Assembly (NCBI GenBank): GCA_017545905.1
Contig: JAFWXL010000043.1
Coordinates: 1-51,570, forward strand
Direction: 5' to 3'
From: Clostridia bacterium
Lineage (GTDB): Bacteria > Bacillota > Clostridia > Christensenellales > Aristaeellaceae
Length of the DNA: 51,570 nucleotides
How positions within the stretch are numbered: the stretch's first letter is position 1; each line of letters begins with the position of its first letter. The position numbers were made by a program, and so were the translations under genes. Positions 33,820-41,753 of this stretch are shown here, one piece after another. A model generated the notes under the pieces. It was not told the DNA's origin and ran no database searches. It saw only the letters and a program-made list of their open reading frames with translations.

Positions 33820-35766
33820 TTATGCCTTCTGCGCAAAATAGGTCACGCCGTGCATGCCGGCGAGCTTTACGCAGAACGCGCCGGCACGCACGCTATGCGT
33901 CTCGTCGCGGTCGGAGACGATCTCCGCCACGCCCATCAGATCCTCGCTGGTCAGGTAGATATCCGCCGTGCGGGCACTGCGGTTGATCAGCGTCACAGCG
34001 CAGCTGTCCTCCGCCTTGCGGCCCAGCGCATCCACGCCGCCCTCAATCGTGCGGATCACGCCCAGCACATCATCGCACGGTGCGATGAACCGGCACTCGC
34101 CGGTGCGCAGCACCTGATTCTTATTGCGCATGGCGATCATGCCGCGGTAATAGGACAGCAGCTGCTTGTCCTCGTCGCCCCACGGATACGTGCGCCTGCA
34201 GAAGGGATCTGCACAGCCCTCCATGCCCGCCTCATCGGCATAGTACACGCAGGGCATACCCGGCACGCTCATGATCATGCGCAGCATCATCCTCTGGCGC
34301 AGGGTGCCAACCATGCGCTCCTCCTGAGAGAGCTTATGCTCGGCGCGCTTGTCGCGCGGAATATCGCTGCCATCGTTGCCGGAGAGCACATTGAGGATAC
34401 GCGGTCTATCGTGGCTGCCCATCAGATTCATGAGCGAATAGAGGAAGGGCTTGGGATAATTGTGCTCCAGCGCGGTCAGATCGCGCGCAACGACGCCCGC
34501 GGTTTTTCTGCCCATCAGGAATGCGATCAGAGCGTCGCGCAGCGGATAATTCATCACGCTGTCGAGCGTGTCGCCCAGCACATAAGAGCGCATCACGCCG
34601 TAGGAAACCTTGTGGCTGGCGTCCTCCCATACCTCGCCCAGCACTGCCGCGTCCTCGTCCACCGACTTGACCTCGCGGCGCAGCTCGCGCAGGAAGTCCA
34701 TCGGCAGCTCGTCCGCCACGTCCAGCCGCCAGCCGCTGGTACCCTGACGCACCCAGTGCTTGACAACGGAATCCTCGCCGTTGAGAATATACCGGCGGAA
34801 ATCCTCGTCCATCTCATTGACATTGGGCAGCGTGCGGAAACCCCACCAGCACTCGTAGTCGTCGGGCCAGTTCTTGAAGGTGAACCACTTTTTATACGGA
34901 GAATCCGGATCGCGGAACGCGCCGACCTTTTCGCCGTGCGTGCCGCGTCGGTTGAAATAGACGCTGTCGCTGCCCACATGCGAGAACACGCCGTCGAGCA
35001 TCACGCGGATGCCCATCGCCTTTGCCTCCTCGCACAGCGTGCGAAGCGCCTTCTCATCGCCGAACATCGGATCGACCTGCATGTAGTCGCCGGTATCGTA
35101 TTTATGATTGGTGCGTGCAGTGAAAATCGGATTGAAATAGATCACGTTCACGCCCAGCTCCCTGAGATACGGCAGCTTCTGGCGGACGCCCTCAAGGTTG
35201 CCGCCAAAGAAGTCGGTGGCGAAGTTATCGCCGTTCTCGCTCACATTGAGCGAGGGCATCTCGTTCCAGTTTTCGTGCAGCTCCGGATGGTTCGTATCAT
35301 CCTTGGCATGCATGAGGGCGTCCGTACCCTTGCCGTGGAAGAACCTGTCCACCATGATCTGATACATCACGCCGTCGTACATCCACGCAGGCGTTTTGTA
35401 CTGGGGATCATATACCGTGATCTGGAAATCGGTCGTGCCGCCCATGCGGCCCTCGCCGCAGCCGGAATCATCCGGAGCGCCGAGAATATGGCGCGTACCG
35501 TCGCCGGCGACGCCTTCAAACCGGTACCAGTACAGGCAGGGCTTTTCGCTCACCGTCACCTGCACCTCATAGTAACGCCTGCCGTCCCGCGCGCCCAGCG
35601 AGCGCATCGGGAAATACTGCTCCTTGCCGTCCCACACACGCAGCTCAACGGCATCCGGCTCGCCCGGACCGAGAACGGCCACGCGCAGGCGGACCTGAGA
35701 TCCTGCGGTCAATGCCCCCAGAGGATATCGGTAAAACGCGTCAGTGGTGTTATGCTGAAGAATCAT
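33820..35766 (-). CDS. Glycoside hydrolase family 13 (neopullulanase/maltogenic amylase-like), cytoplasmic
   Basis: This 648-residue alpha-glucan hydrolase has an N-terminal starch-binding-like beta domain (1-120) and a TIM barrel from YDGVMYQIMVDRFF. Conserved regions are DGVFSHVG (258-265), GWRLDVADE with nucleophile D349, VLGEVWE with acid E378, and NLMGSHDRPR with D453. It has no signal peptide, so it acts on imported maltodextrins rather than whole starch. The N-terminal domain plus barrel order resembles cyclomaltodextrinase/neopullulanase enzymes. An own promoter with a long leader and a catabolite-repression-like site precedes it. Confidence 0.93.
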   Translation of the reverse strand: MILQHNTTDAFYRYPLGALTAGSQVRLRVAVLGPGEPDAVELRVWDGKEQYFPMRSLGARDGRRYYEVQVTVSEKPCLYWYRFEGVAGDGTRHILGAPDDSGCGEGRMGGTTDFQITVYDPQYKTPAWMYDGVMYQIMVDRFFHGKGTDALMHAKDDTNHPELHENWNEMPSLNVSENGDNFATDFFGGNLEGVRQKLPYLRELGVNVIYFNPIFTARTNHKYDTGDYMQVDPMFGDEKALRTLCEEAKAMGIRVMLDGVFSHVGSDSVYFNRRGTHGEKVGAFRDPDSPYKKWFTFKNWPDDYECWWGFRTLPNVNEMDEDFRRYILNGEDSVVKHWVRQGTSGWRLDVADELPMDFLRELRREVKSVDEDAAVLGEVWEDASHKVSYGVMRSYVLGDTLDSVMNYPLRDALIAFLMGRKTAGVVARDLTALEHNYPKPFLYSLMNLMGSHDRPRILNVLSGNDGSDIPRDKRAEHKLSQEERMVGTLRQRMMLRMIMSVPGMPCVYYADEAGMEGCADPFCRRTYPWGDEDKQLLSYYRGMIAMRNKNQVLRTGECRFIAPCDDVLGVIRTIEGGVDALGRKAEDSCAVTLINRSARTADIYLTSEDLMGVAEIVSDRDETHSVRAGAFCVKLAGMHGVTYFAQKA

Positions 35767-35840
35767 GGGTTACAGTTTCACTCCATCCAATCATTTTCTC
35801 AAAGCGGGCAGGGCGTGTGTCTTTCTGTAACGGAACGTTC

Positions 35841-35854
35841 GGAAATCGTTTTCG
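35841..35854 (-). promoter_or_regulatory. Candidate cre (CcpA) site in the amylase leader
   Basis: On the minus strand CGAAAACGATTTCC fits 12 of 14 positions of the cre pattern TGWNANCGNTNWCA. It lies inside the transcribed leader, where CcpA acts as a roadblock. A sugar-hydrolase gene is a sensible target. Confidence 0.4.
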
Positions 35855-35925
35855 CAAACGCGACTGCTTCGCATCAGCTCGCAATCGCTGCGTGTCTTTT
35901 TTCCCTCTTGGGGAAACGCCATTCT

Positions 35926-35954
35926 ATTTTATCGTACTTTACATTTTCTGACAA
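35926..35954 (-). promoter_or_regulatory. Promoter of the GH13 gene
   Basis: On the minus strand TTGTCA (35949-35954), a 17-base spacer, TAAAAT (35926-35931). The start codon is about 155 bases downstream, leaving a long leader. Confidence 0.7.
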
Positions 35955-36095
35955 TCCCCATTCGGCACGAAAAGTCCACAATGGTTCACAATTTCGTCAT
36001 CCCGGCCTCGCATCTGCAGAGCCGGATGACATGTCATCCGGTATATATGACAGGAATCCGGCGCCGATGCCATGTACACGCTGCGCCGGCAAATA

Positions 36096-36124
36096 AACCC
36101 TTCGTCCTGCGCGGACGAAGGGTT
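36096..36124 (-). terminator. Hairpin after the pot-neighbour... amidohydrolase gene
   Basis: AACCCTTCGTCC (36096-36107), a 5-base loop and GGACGAAGGGTT (36113-36124). On the minus strand the stem is followed by TATTT. It lies 11 bases after the amidohydrolase stop codon and so terminates that gene. Confidence 0.75.
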
Positions 36125-36134
36125 ATTGCTTTGA

Positions 36135-37478
36135 TCAGATTCTGACCGGCCGTCCGGCCATCGCGCCGGTGGCACAGCCGTTCTTCGCGGCGATTTCGCC
36201 GGCAACAATCACGCAGTCGAGTCCTTCATTGGCAGCGTTCGGCATGCCCAGACCCGGGAAATCCGCGTGATCGGCAATCGTTTCGGGATCGAAGATCACC
36301 AGATCCGCATCGCAGCCCGCGCGCATGCGGCCCTTCTTATCAAGGCCGAGCACCTGCGCCGGCCATAGGGTGATATGCGCAACCGCATCCTCCCACGAAA
36401 GCTCCGCGCGCTCGCGCGCCATCTCGCGCAGGAAGCGCGGAAAGCTGCCCGCAATCTGCGGATGGCCCTCACCCGGCATATACGCGCCGGTATCGGTGGA
36501 GATCATGCACAGCGGGTTTTTTGCAATGGCATACACCGCGCGCTGGGAACCCGTGTTGACAACGACAGCATCATGGGGATGCTCCTCGCGCAGATGCGCA
36601 TAGAGCGCCTCATCCGGCACCACGCCGATGTGCTCGCCCGTGATCATGCGCAGGTGATGCAGCTCAATGCCATTGGCGCGCATGATGCCCGGCTCAAAGA
36701 GCGCCGCGCCGATGGAGGAACACCAGTCCTTGTACATGCCGCTGTCAAAGACAATGTCGATGCCCATGCCGCGCGCTCTCTCGACCATGGCCATTGCCTC
36801 GTCCTCCACGCCCACGCCGTACTGATAGACAAAATGCGACACGATCATCCGGCATCCGCTGTGCGCCGCCAGATCGATGGCCTCCTGCAGCGAATCCAGA
36901 TCGGTCATGGAATTCATGCGCGTATCGATGGACACAGGCTTTCCGTGCGCCTTTGCCACGCGGCAGAGCGTCTGCATCTCCAGAATCGACGAGCCGGGCG
37001 TATACGCCGGGCCCAGCGACACGCCGCACGCGCCGCCCATGAGCGCTCTCTCGCACAGCTGAGCCATGCGGTCCGCCTGCTCCTCGTCCGCCGCGCGGAA
37101 AGGATCGGTCACGCCCGCCGCCTCGCGCAGCGCACACATGCCGATCATCTCCGCCTGATGAATCGGGAATGCTTTCTGGTTTTCAAAGAAGTTTTCAATA
37201 TCCAAAGGAGAGAATCCGCAGTTGCCGCCAACGGTGGTGGTGATACCCTGCAGAAGACTCAGCTCGCCCGTGTATTCATGCCCGTCGATATGACCATGCG
37301 GATCGATGAAGCCCGGGCAAACGAAGCGGCCTGCGGCGTCGATCACCTGCGCATTTTCCGGCACGGGCATCTGCCCGACAGCGGCGATCTTTCCATCTCT
37401 GATCCACACATCCGCGCGGATTCTCCCGTCTATTTCCGGATCGATCACAATGCCGCCTGAAATGAAGAGCTCAGACAT
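36135..37478 (-). CDS. N-acyl-D-amino-acid deacylase-like amidohydrolase
   Basis: This 447-residue amidohydrolase-superfamily enzyme has the two-metal site opening FVCPGFIDPHGHIDGH. TVGGNCGFSP and GVSLGPAYTPG recall D-aminoacylases, as does SRFLREM-like PRFLREMARERAELSWEDAV near residue 360. C-terminal GLDKKGRMRAGCDADLVIFDPETI is the usual beta-sandwich closure. Family members remove acyl groups from D-amino acids or act on related cyclic amides. ATG at 37478 has AAGGGA upstream; the earlier in-frame ATG lacks a site. It lies downstream of potD across a terminator, so it is probably a separate unit. Substrate is uncertain. Confidence 0.85.
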   Translation of the reverse strand: MSELFISGGIVIDPEIDGRIRADVWIRDGKIAAVGQMPVPENAQVIDAAGRFVCPGFIDPHGHIDGHEYTGELSLLQGITTTVGGNCGFSPLDIENFFENQKAFPIHQAEMIGMCALREAAGVTDPFRAADEEQADRMAQLCERALMGGACGVSLGPAYTPGSSILEMQTLCRVAKAHGKPVSIDTRMNSMTDLDSLQEAIDLAAHSGCRMIVSHFVYQYGVGVEDEAMAMVERARGMGIDIVFDSGMYKDWCSSIGAALFEPGIMRANGIELHHLRMITGEHIGVVPDEALYAHLREEHPHDAVVVNTGSQRAVYAIAKNPLCMISTDTGAYMPGEGHPQIAGSFPRFLREMARERAELSWEDAVAHITLWPAQVLGLDKKGRMRAGCDADLVIFDPETIADHADFPGLGMPNAANEGLDCVIVAGEIAAKNGCATGAMAGRPVRI

Positions 37479-37580
37479 GAAATCACATCCCTTTGGTATA
37501 TCATACACGCCATGAAGCGATGAGGTTCCGTATGGATTTTCCTTTCAGAAAGAATCGCATCTGTCATGCGGTCCTTTCTG

Positions 37581-37605
37581 AAAAGAAGCGCCGCTTTCGC
37601 GGCGC
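37581..37605 (-). terminator. Terminator of the pot operon
   Basis: On the minus strand GCGCCGC, loop GAAA, GCGGCGC (37588-37605) followed by TTCTTTT. It directly follows potD. Confidence 0.85.
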
Positions 37606-37613
37606 ATTCGGGA

Positions 37614-38669
37614 TCAAAGAGAGAGCTTGAAGGTGGTCCAGATATCCTGGAACTTCTGCTCGTTTTCCGGGCTGAGGTTGAGCACAAACTCAGCATCGTC
37701 CATGCGGTCGAACAGGCCCATGAACTCCGGACGCGCCTTGTACCAGTCGCCGATGACCTCCAGCGCGGCGGCGTTCGGGCTGCAGTAGTACTGCCACTCG
37801 GCGCATACGGCCGCGATTTCCGGACGGAGCAGGAACTCCAGGAACATATTCGCGTTCTTGGCGTGCGGCGCATTCACCGGGATGAACAGGCCGTCAATGC
37901 CAAAGCCCAGGCCTTCCTCCGGCCAGACGACCTTCAGATCCGGGTTGGCGTCCAGCGCCATGGCGACGAACGGGGTGAAGGTGTAGGCCACGCCGATATC
38001 GCCGGAGACGAGGTAGTTGTGCAGGTTCTCATACTCCAGCACGTGGATGTTGGCCTTGAGGCTCTCCAGCTTCGCAGCCGCCTCGGCGAGAATCGCCTCG
38101 TCAGTGGTATTCATGCTCTGGCCCATGGAAAGGAGCACCATGCCGATGGTCACGCGGGCGTCGTCGATCAGGCCCAGCGTATCGGCAAGGGCCGGATCCC
38201 ACAGATCGTTAAAGCCCTTGATCTCCTTTTCAACGACGGACGGATCGTACACGATCAGCGGGATGCCGCTGACATAGGGCACGACGTACTCGTTGGCCGG
38301 ATCGAAGAACTTGCCGGTAAAATCCGGATTGAGGTTGGAGTAGTTGGTCACGATGGAAGCGTCAAACTTCTGCATCAGGCCAGCCTCGCGGGTGGCATTG
38401 AGGATGTAGTCGCTGGCGAGGATGATGTCGTAGTCGCCGCCGTTCACAGCGGAGAGCTTCTCATACATCTCTTCGTTGCTGGCAAAGGTCGCATAGTTGA
38501 CCTTGATGCCGGTCTCCTCTTCAAAGGGCTGAATGACCGTCGAGTAATCGATATAGCCTTCCCAGGTGAAGATGTTGAGCACAGCCTCATCCTTCTGGTT
38601 CACGGTTTCGGCGACGGCGCAGGCGCTCATCATCACAAGCGCCAGCAGCAGGGCGAAAATCTTCTTCAT
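37614..38669 (-). CDS. potD: Spermidine/putrescine ABC transporter, substrate-binding protein
   Basis: This 351-residue polyamine-binding protein has the signal peptide MKKIFALLLALVMMSACAVA. It is either cut at AVA or lipidated at the cysteine in MMSAC, a weak lipobox. Family marks are LNIFTWEGYIDYSTVIQPFE, the GGDYDIILASDYI segment, PYVSGIPLIVYDP and DARVTIGMVLLSMG. Aromatic and acidic residues there line the polyamine pocket in PotD. ATG at 38669 has AAGGAGG upstream. It is the last gene of potABCD. Putrescine versus spermidine preference cannot be read. Confidence 0.93.
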   Translation of the reverse strand: MKKIFALLLALVMMSACAVAETVNQKDEAVLNIFTWEGYIDYSTVIQPFEEETGIKVNYATFASNEEMYEKLSAVNGGDYDIILASDYILNATREAGLMQKFDASIVTNYSNLNPDFTGKFFDPANEYVVPYVSGIPLIVYDPSVVEKEIKGFNDLWDPALADTLGLIDDARVTIGMVLLSMGQSMNTTDEAILAEAAAKLESLKANIHVLEYENLHNYLVSGDIGVAYTFTPFVAMALDANPDLKVVWPEEGLGFGIDGLFIPVNAPHAKNANMFLEFLLRPEIAAVCAEWQYYCSPNAAALEVIGDWYKARPEFMGLFDRMDDAEFVLNLSPENEQKFQDIWTTFKLSL

Positions 38670-38723
38670 GTTGTTGTCCTCCTTGTGGGGGAAATTTCTA
38701 TTTGTCATCGAGCAGCCTGCCGG

Positions 38724-39533
38724 TTACTTCGATGCGTATAGCTTTTTATCGCTGCGCGCACGCAGCAGCTGAGAGAGGCCCACGACGATGAATATCGCGC
38801 CGAGCATCAGCGTGGAAAGCGCGTTGATCTCCGGCGTGCCGCCCGAGCGCAGGCCTGTGTAGACCTTCAGCGGCAGCGTCGTCGTCTCGGCGCTGGTGAC
38901 AAAGAACGAGATGACCACGTCGTCGATGCTCATCGCCACGGCGAGCATCATGCCTGACACGACGGCCGGCATGATCAGCGGCAGCGTGATATCGCGCAGC
39001 ACGCGCATGGGGCTTGCGCCCAGATCGCGCGCCGCCTCCTCAATCGCCGGGTCCATGCCCACCAGACGGGATTTGACATTGATGAACACATACGGCACGC
39101 AGAATGTCGTATGCGTGAGCACGAGCGCCGTCATGCCGAGCTTAAAGCCCACCGCCGTAAACACAGCCAGATACGCCATGCCCAGCACCAACTCAGGGAT
39201 CATCATCGGCAGCGTCGCCAGCGACTCGATGACATTGCCGCCGCGGATATGCCCGTGCGCAAGGCCGATCGCGCCCAGCGTGCCGATCACCCCGGCGAAG
39301 CCCGCCGACAGACCAGCGAGAATCAACGAATTTTTCAGCGCATCCGCCATGAGCGCGTTGTTGAAGAGCCTCGTATACCAGTTGGTCGTAAAGCCCTGCC
39401 ACGCGCCGATGGTGCGTCCGGAATTGAACGAATAGATGACGACCATCAGAATCGGGAGATAGAGGATGATCAGCACAAGCGTGAGGTAAACCGGAGAGAA
39501 AACTTTTCGTTTCTTTCTTCTTCTGCTTGCCAT
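38724..39533 (-). CDS. potC: Spermidine/putrescine ABC transporter, permease PotC
   Basis: This 269-residue permease has six transmembrane helices and a basic N-terminus (ASRRRKKRKVFS). The EAA loop EEAARDLGASPMRVLRDITLP docks the ATPase. The N-terminal YLPILMVVIYSFNSG and the FCVPYVFINVKSRL segment are typical for PotC. Its ATG shares one base with the potB stop (TGATG), so translation is coupled. potD follows 54 bases downstream. Confidence 0.95.
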   Translation of the reverse strand: MASRRRKKRKVFSPVYLTLVLIILYLPILMVVIYSFNSGRTIGAWQGFTTNWYTRLFNNALMADALKNSLILAGLSAGFAGVIGTLGAIGLAHGHIRGGNVIESLATLPMMIPELVLGMAYLAVFTAVGFKLGMTALVLTHTTFCVPYVFINVKSRLVGMDPAIEEAARDLGASPMRVLRDITLPLIMPAVVSGMMLAVAMSIDDVVISFFVTSAETTTLPLKVYTGLRSGGTPEINALSTLMLGAIFIVVGLSQLLRARSDKKLYASK

Positions 39534-40399
39534 CAGAACACCCCCAGATCATCGCCGCCGCTCTTGCGGTAGACGAGGTAGATACCCGCGGTGATGAGGA
39601 TCAGCACCATGGACATCGCCGAGCCCGTGTTCCAGTCGCGCACCTTGAGCAGCTGATCGCGGATCAGGTTGCCCACGAGCACCAGTCCGCCGCCCATAAT
39701 ATCCGCCAGATAGAAGATGCCCACGCTGGGCACAAACACCAGCACGCAGCCAGCCAGAATGCCCGGCATGGTCAGCGGCAGCGTCACATCGATAAACGCC
39801 TTCCACGGCTTGCTTCCCAGATCGCGCGCAGCCTCCACGAGGGTGAAGTCCATCTTATCCACCGCGCTGTGGCACGGAAGAATCATGAACGAGATCATAC
39901 AGTAGACCATCGCCAGCAGCACCGAACCGTAGGAGCCGAGGAACTTGATGTTCTTTTCAATCAGGCCAAGGCTCCTGAGCACGGCATTAATCGGGCCGTT
40001 GGCCTGCAGCAGGATCTTCCAGCCGTATATACGCACCAGCGCGCTCGTCCAGAACGGGATGATCACCAGCATCATCAGCAGCGCCTTCCAGCCGCGCGAG
40101 GCGCGCGCCATGCAGTAGCCGAAGGGATAGCCGATGATGAAGCTGAGCACCGTCGTGAAGAAGGCAAGCTTCAGGCTGTTGAAGAAAACCTGCAGATAGT
40201 CCGCGCGAAGCAGGCTTTTGTAGTTATTCAGCGTGAATGTCGCGCCGAGGGAAAAATCCTGCCCGCTTTCAACCAGCGACGTACCCAGCACATAGATCAG
40301 CGGCAGCGCTACCAGCACCACGGCAAAGAGCGTCATCGGCAGGACAAAGAGCATATTGCGGCGCGCGTCCGCCTTTTCAAGCGTCCTGTTATGCGCCAT
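39533..40399 (-). CDS. potB: Spermidine/putrescine ABC transporter, permease PotB
   Basis: The 288-residue permease has six transmembrane helices, with a large first extracellular loop. The EAA loop is VEAARDLGSKPWKAFIDVTLP. WTSALVRIYGWKILL and MVYCMISFMILPC are typical PotB segments. ATG at 40399 is taken because TTGGAGGTG precedes it and family homology begins just after; an upstream in-frame start lies within potA. It overlaps potA by 11 bases. Confidence 0.95.
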   Translation of the reverse strand: MAHNRTLEKADARRNMLFVLPMTLFAVVLVALPLIYVLGTSLVESGQDFSLGATFTLNNYKSLLRADYLQVFFNSLKLAFFTTVLSFIIGYPFGYCMARASRGWKALLMMLVIIPFWTSALVRIYGWKILLQANGPINAVLRSLGLIEKNIKFLGSYGSVLLAMVYCMISFMILPCHSAVDKMDFTLVEAARDLGSKPWKAFIDVTLPLTMPGILAGCVLVFVPSVGIFYLADIMGGGLVLVGNLIRDQLLKVRDWNTGSAMSMVLILITAGIYLVYRKSGGDDLGVF

Positions 40400-41489
40400 G
40401 AGACGCACCTCCAATGACCGCGGCCTGCGCCGGGTTCCAGTGCATATAAACCGTATCGCCCGGCTGCGCCGCATCGCACATACGCTCCACGCCCTCGGCC
40501 ACAACCTCCGTGCCATCCTTGAGATTGACATACGTCAGCACGCTGCCGCCGGCATAGCGCGCCTCGCGCACCGTCGCCGGGATATTGAAGCCTTCCACGG
40601 GCGTTTTGCTTGCGCGCATGCGCTCCGTGCGCACGCAGACCTCGCAGGTTTCGCCCGCCCTGAGGCTGGCCTCTGTGCTGTCCGCGGTAAACAGGCCGTT
40701 TTCGTTTTCGATCACGGCAGTGCTGCCGCTGACGCAGCGCACCCTGCCCTCGAGGATCGTGGAGCGGCCGATGAACTGCGCCACATAGCGCGTCTTCGGT
40801 CTGTCGTAGATCTCCTCCGGCGTGCCCAGCTGCTCAAACTTTCCGTCCTTCATCACGGCGATGCGGTCGGACATGTTGATCGCTTCTTCCTGATCGTGGG
40901 TGATATAGATGAAGGTAATGCCCAGCGCCTGCTGCAGGCGCTTGAGTTCAACCTGCATCTGGCGGCGCAGCTGCAGATCCAGCGCGCCCAGCGGCTCATC
41001 CAGCAGCAGCAGCTGCGGCTGGGGGGCGAGCGCACGGGCAATGGCGATGCGCTGGCGCTGACCGCCGGAGAGCTGCGCCGGCATGCGCTTGGCGTATTCG
41101 CTCATCTGCACCAGCTCCAGCATTTCCTTCACGCGCGCCGCCTGCGCGGCCTTATCCATTTTACGCACCTTGAGGCCGTAGGCCACGTTCTTTTCCACAT
41201 TCATATGCGGGAAGAGCGCATAGCTCTGGAACACAGTATTCACCGGGCGGCTCTCCGGCGGCAGGTCCGTCATGTCCTTTCCATTTAAAATGACCTCGCC
41301 CGTGTCCGGCGTCTCCAGACCCGAAACGATGCGCAGCGTCGTTGTCTTGCCGCAGCCGGAGGCGCCCAGCAGGGTGACGAATTCGCCCTTGCGCACATCC
41401 AGCGAGACGTCGGAAAGCACGTCGCCCTCGCCGAAGTTTTTGGAAATATGTTTTAATGAAAGCAGTACTTCAGACATCGCCTCATCCAT
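40389..41489 (-). CDS. potA: Spermidine/putrescine ABC transporter, ATP-binding protein PotA
   Basis: This 366-residue ATPase has an N-terminal ATPase domain and a C-terminal TOBE regulatory domain. It has Walker A GASGCGKTT, Q-loop TVFQSYALFPHM, signature LSGGQRQRI, Walker B LLLLDEPLGALDL and switch histidine YITHDQEEA. The TOBE part (about 245-350) includes GQ/IGRSTILEGRV and CVRTERMRAS. Start at 41489 gives AGGA four bases upstream; MSEVLL at 41477 is an alternative. It leads potABCD from a consensus promoter with a leader of only about 15 bases. Confidence 0.95.
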   Translation of the reverse strand: MDEAMSEVLLSLKHISKNFGEGDVLSDVSLDVRKGEFVTLLGASGCGKTTTLRIVSGLETPDTGEVILNGKDMTDLPPESRPVNTVFQSYALFPHMNVEKNVAYGLKVRKMDKAAQAARVKEMLELVQMSEYAKRMPAQLSGGQRQRIAIARALAPQPQLLLLDEPLGALDLQLRRQMQVELKRLQQALGITFIYITHDQEEAINMSDRIAVMKDGKFEQLGTPEEIYDRPKTRYVAQFIGRSTILEGRVRCVSGSTAVIENENGLFTADSTEASLRAGETCEVCVRTERMRASKTPVEGFNIPATVREARYAGGSVLTYVNLKDGTEVVAEGVERMCDAAQPGDTVYMHWNPAQAAVIGGASHGA

Positions 41490-41494
41490 CCAAT

Positions 41495-41539
41495 CCTGTC
41501 AAGTAGTTCGATTATATGACAGGTCATGCATCGTGTCAA
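41495..41539 (-). promoter_or_regulatory. Consensus promoter of potABCD with flanking inverted repeat
   Basis: On the minus strand TTGACA (41534-41539), a 17-base spacer and TATAAT (41511-41516) are exact consensus. CCTGTCA (41495-41501) and TGACAGG (41517-41523) form a perfect 7-bp inverted repeat around the -10 box, a good operator candidate for a repressor. Confidence 0.8.
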
Positions 41540-41607
41540 CAGAAAGTTTGATGAACGGAAAATGCCAGTTTAGTTCAACTAAACATTTCCCGTTTTTTGC
41601 TGCAATA

Positions 41608-41637
41608 TCAAAAAGACGGATGCATCCATCCGTCTTT
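41608..41637 (-). terminator. Terminator of cls
   Basis: On the minus strand AAAGACGGATG, a 4-base loop, CATCCGTCTTT followed by TTGATA. It lies 116 bases past the cls stop. Confidence 0.75.
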
Positions 41638-41753
41638 CAAATTGCCGCCGTCAGGCGCTTGAGTTCCGCCGCTTCGCGTCAGATCCGACCATGCGCGATG
41701 CAGGAATGCCGGCGTCGTCTCAAGCCGCGCCTGCGCCCGCAGCAGGCTCCCGC

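Larger units (their letters stand above)
35767..36134. other. Gene-free region between amylase and amidohydrolase
   Basis: It holds the amylase promoter and leader (35767-35954) and the terminator of unclear polarity at 36096-36124 (AACCCTTCGTCC/GGACGAAGGGTT). A further palindromic stretch, GATGACATGTCATC, lies near 36025-36040. No coding sequence is supported. Confidence 0.5.
41490..41753. other. Intergenic region between potA and cls
   Basis: The region holds the pot promoter (41495-41539) and a hairpin AAAGACGGATG/CATCCGTCTTT (41612-41637) whose minus-strand T-run fits a terminator for cls. The 115 bases between that hairpin and the cls stop have no recognisable gene. Confidence 0.5.
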
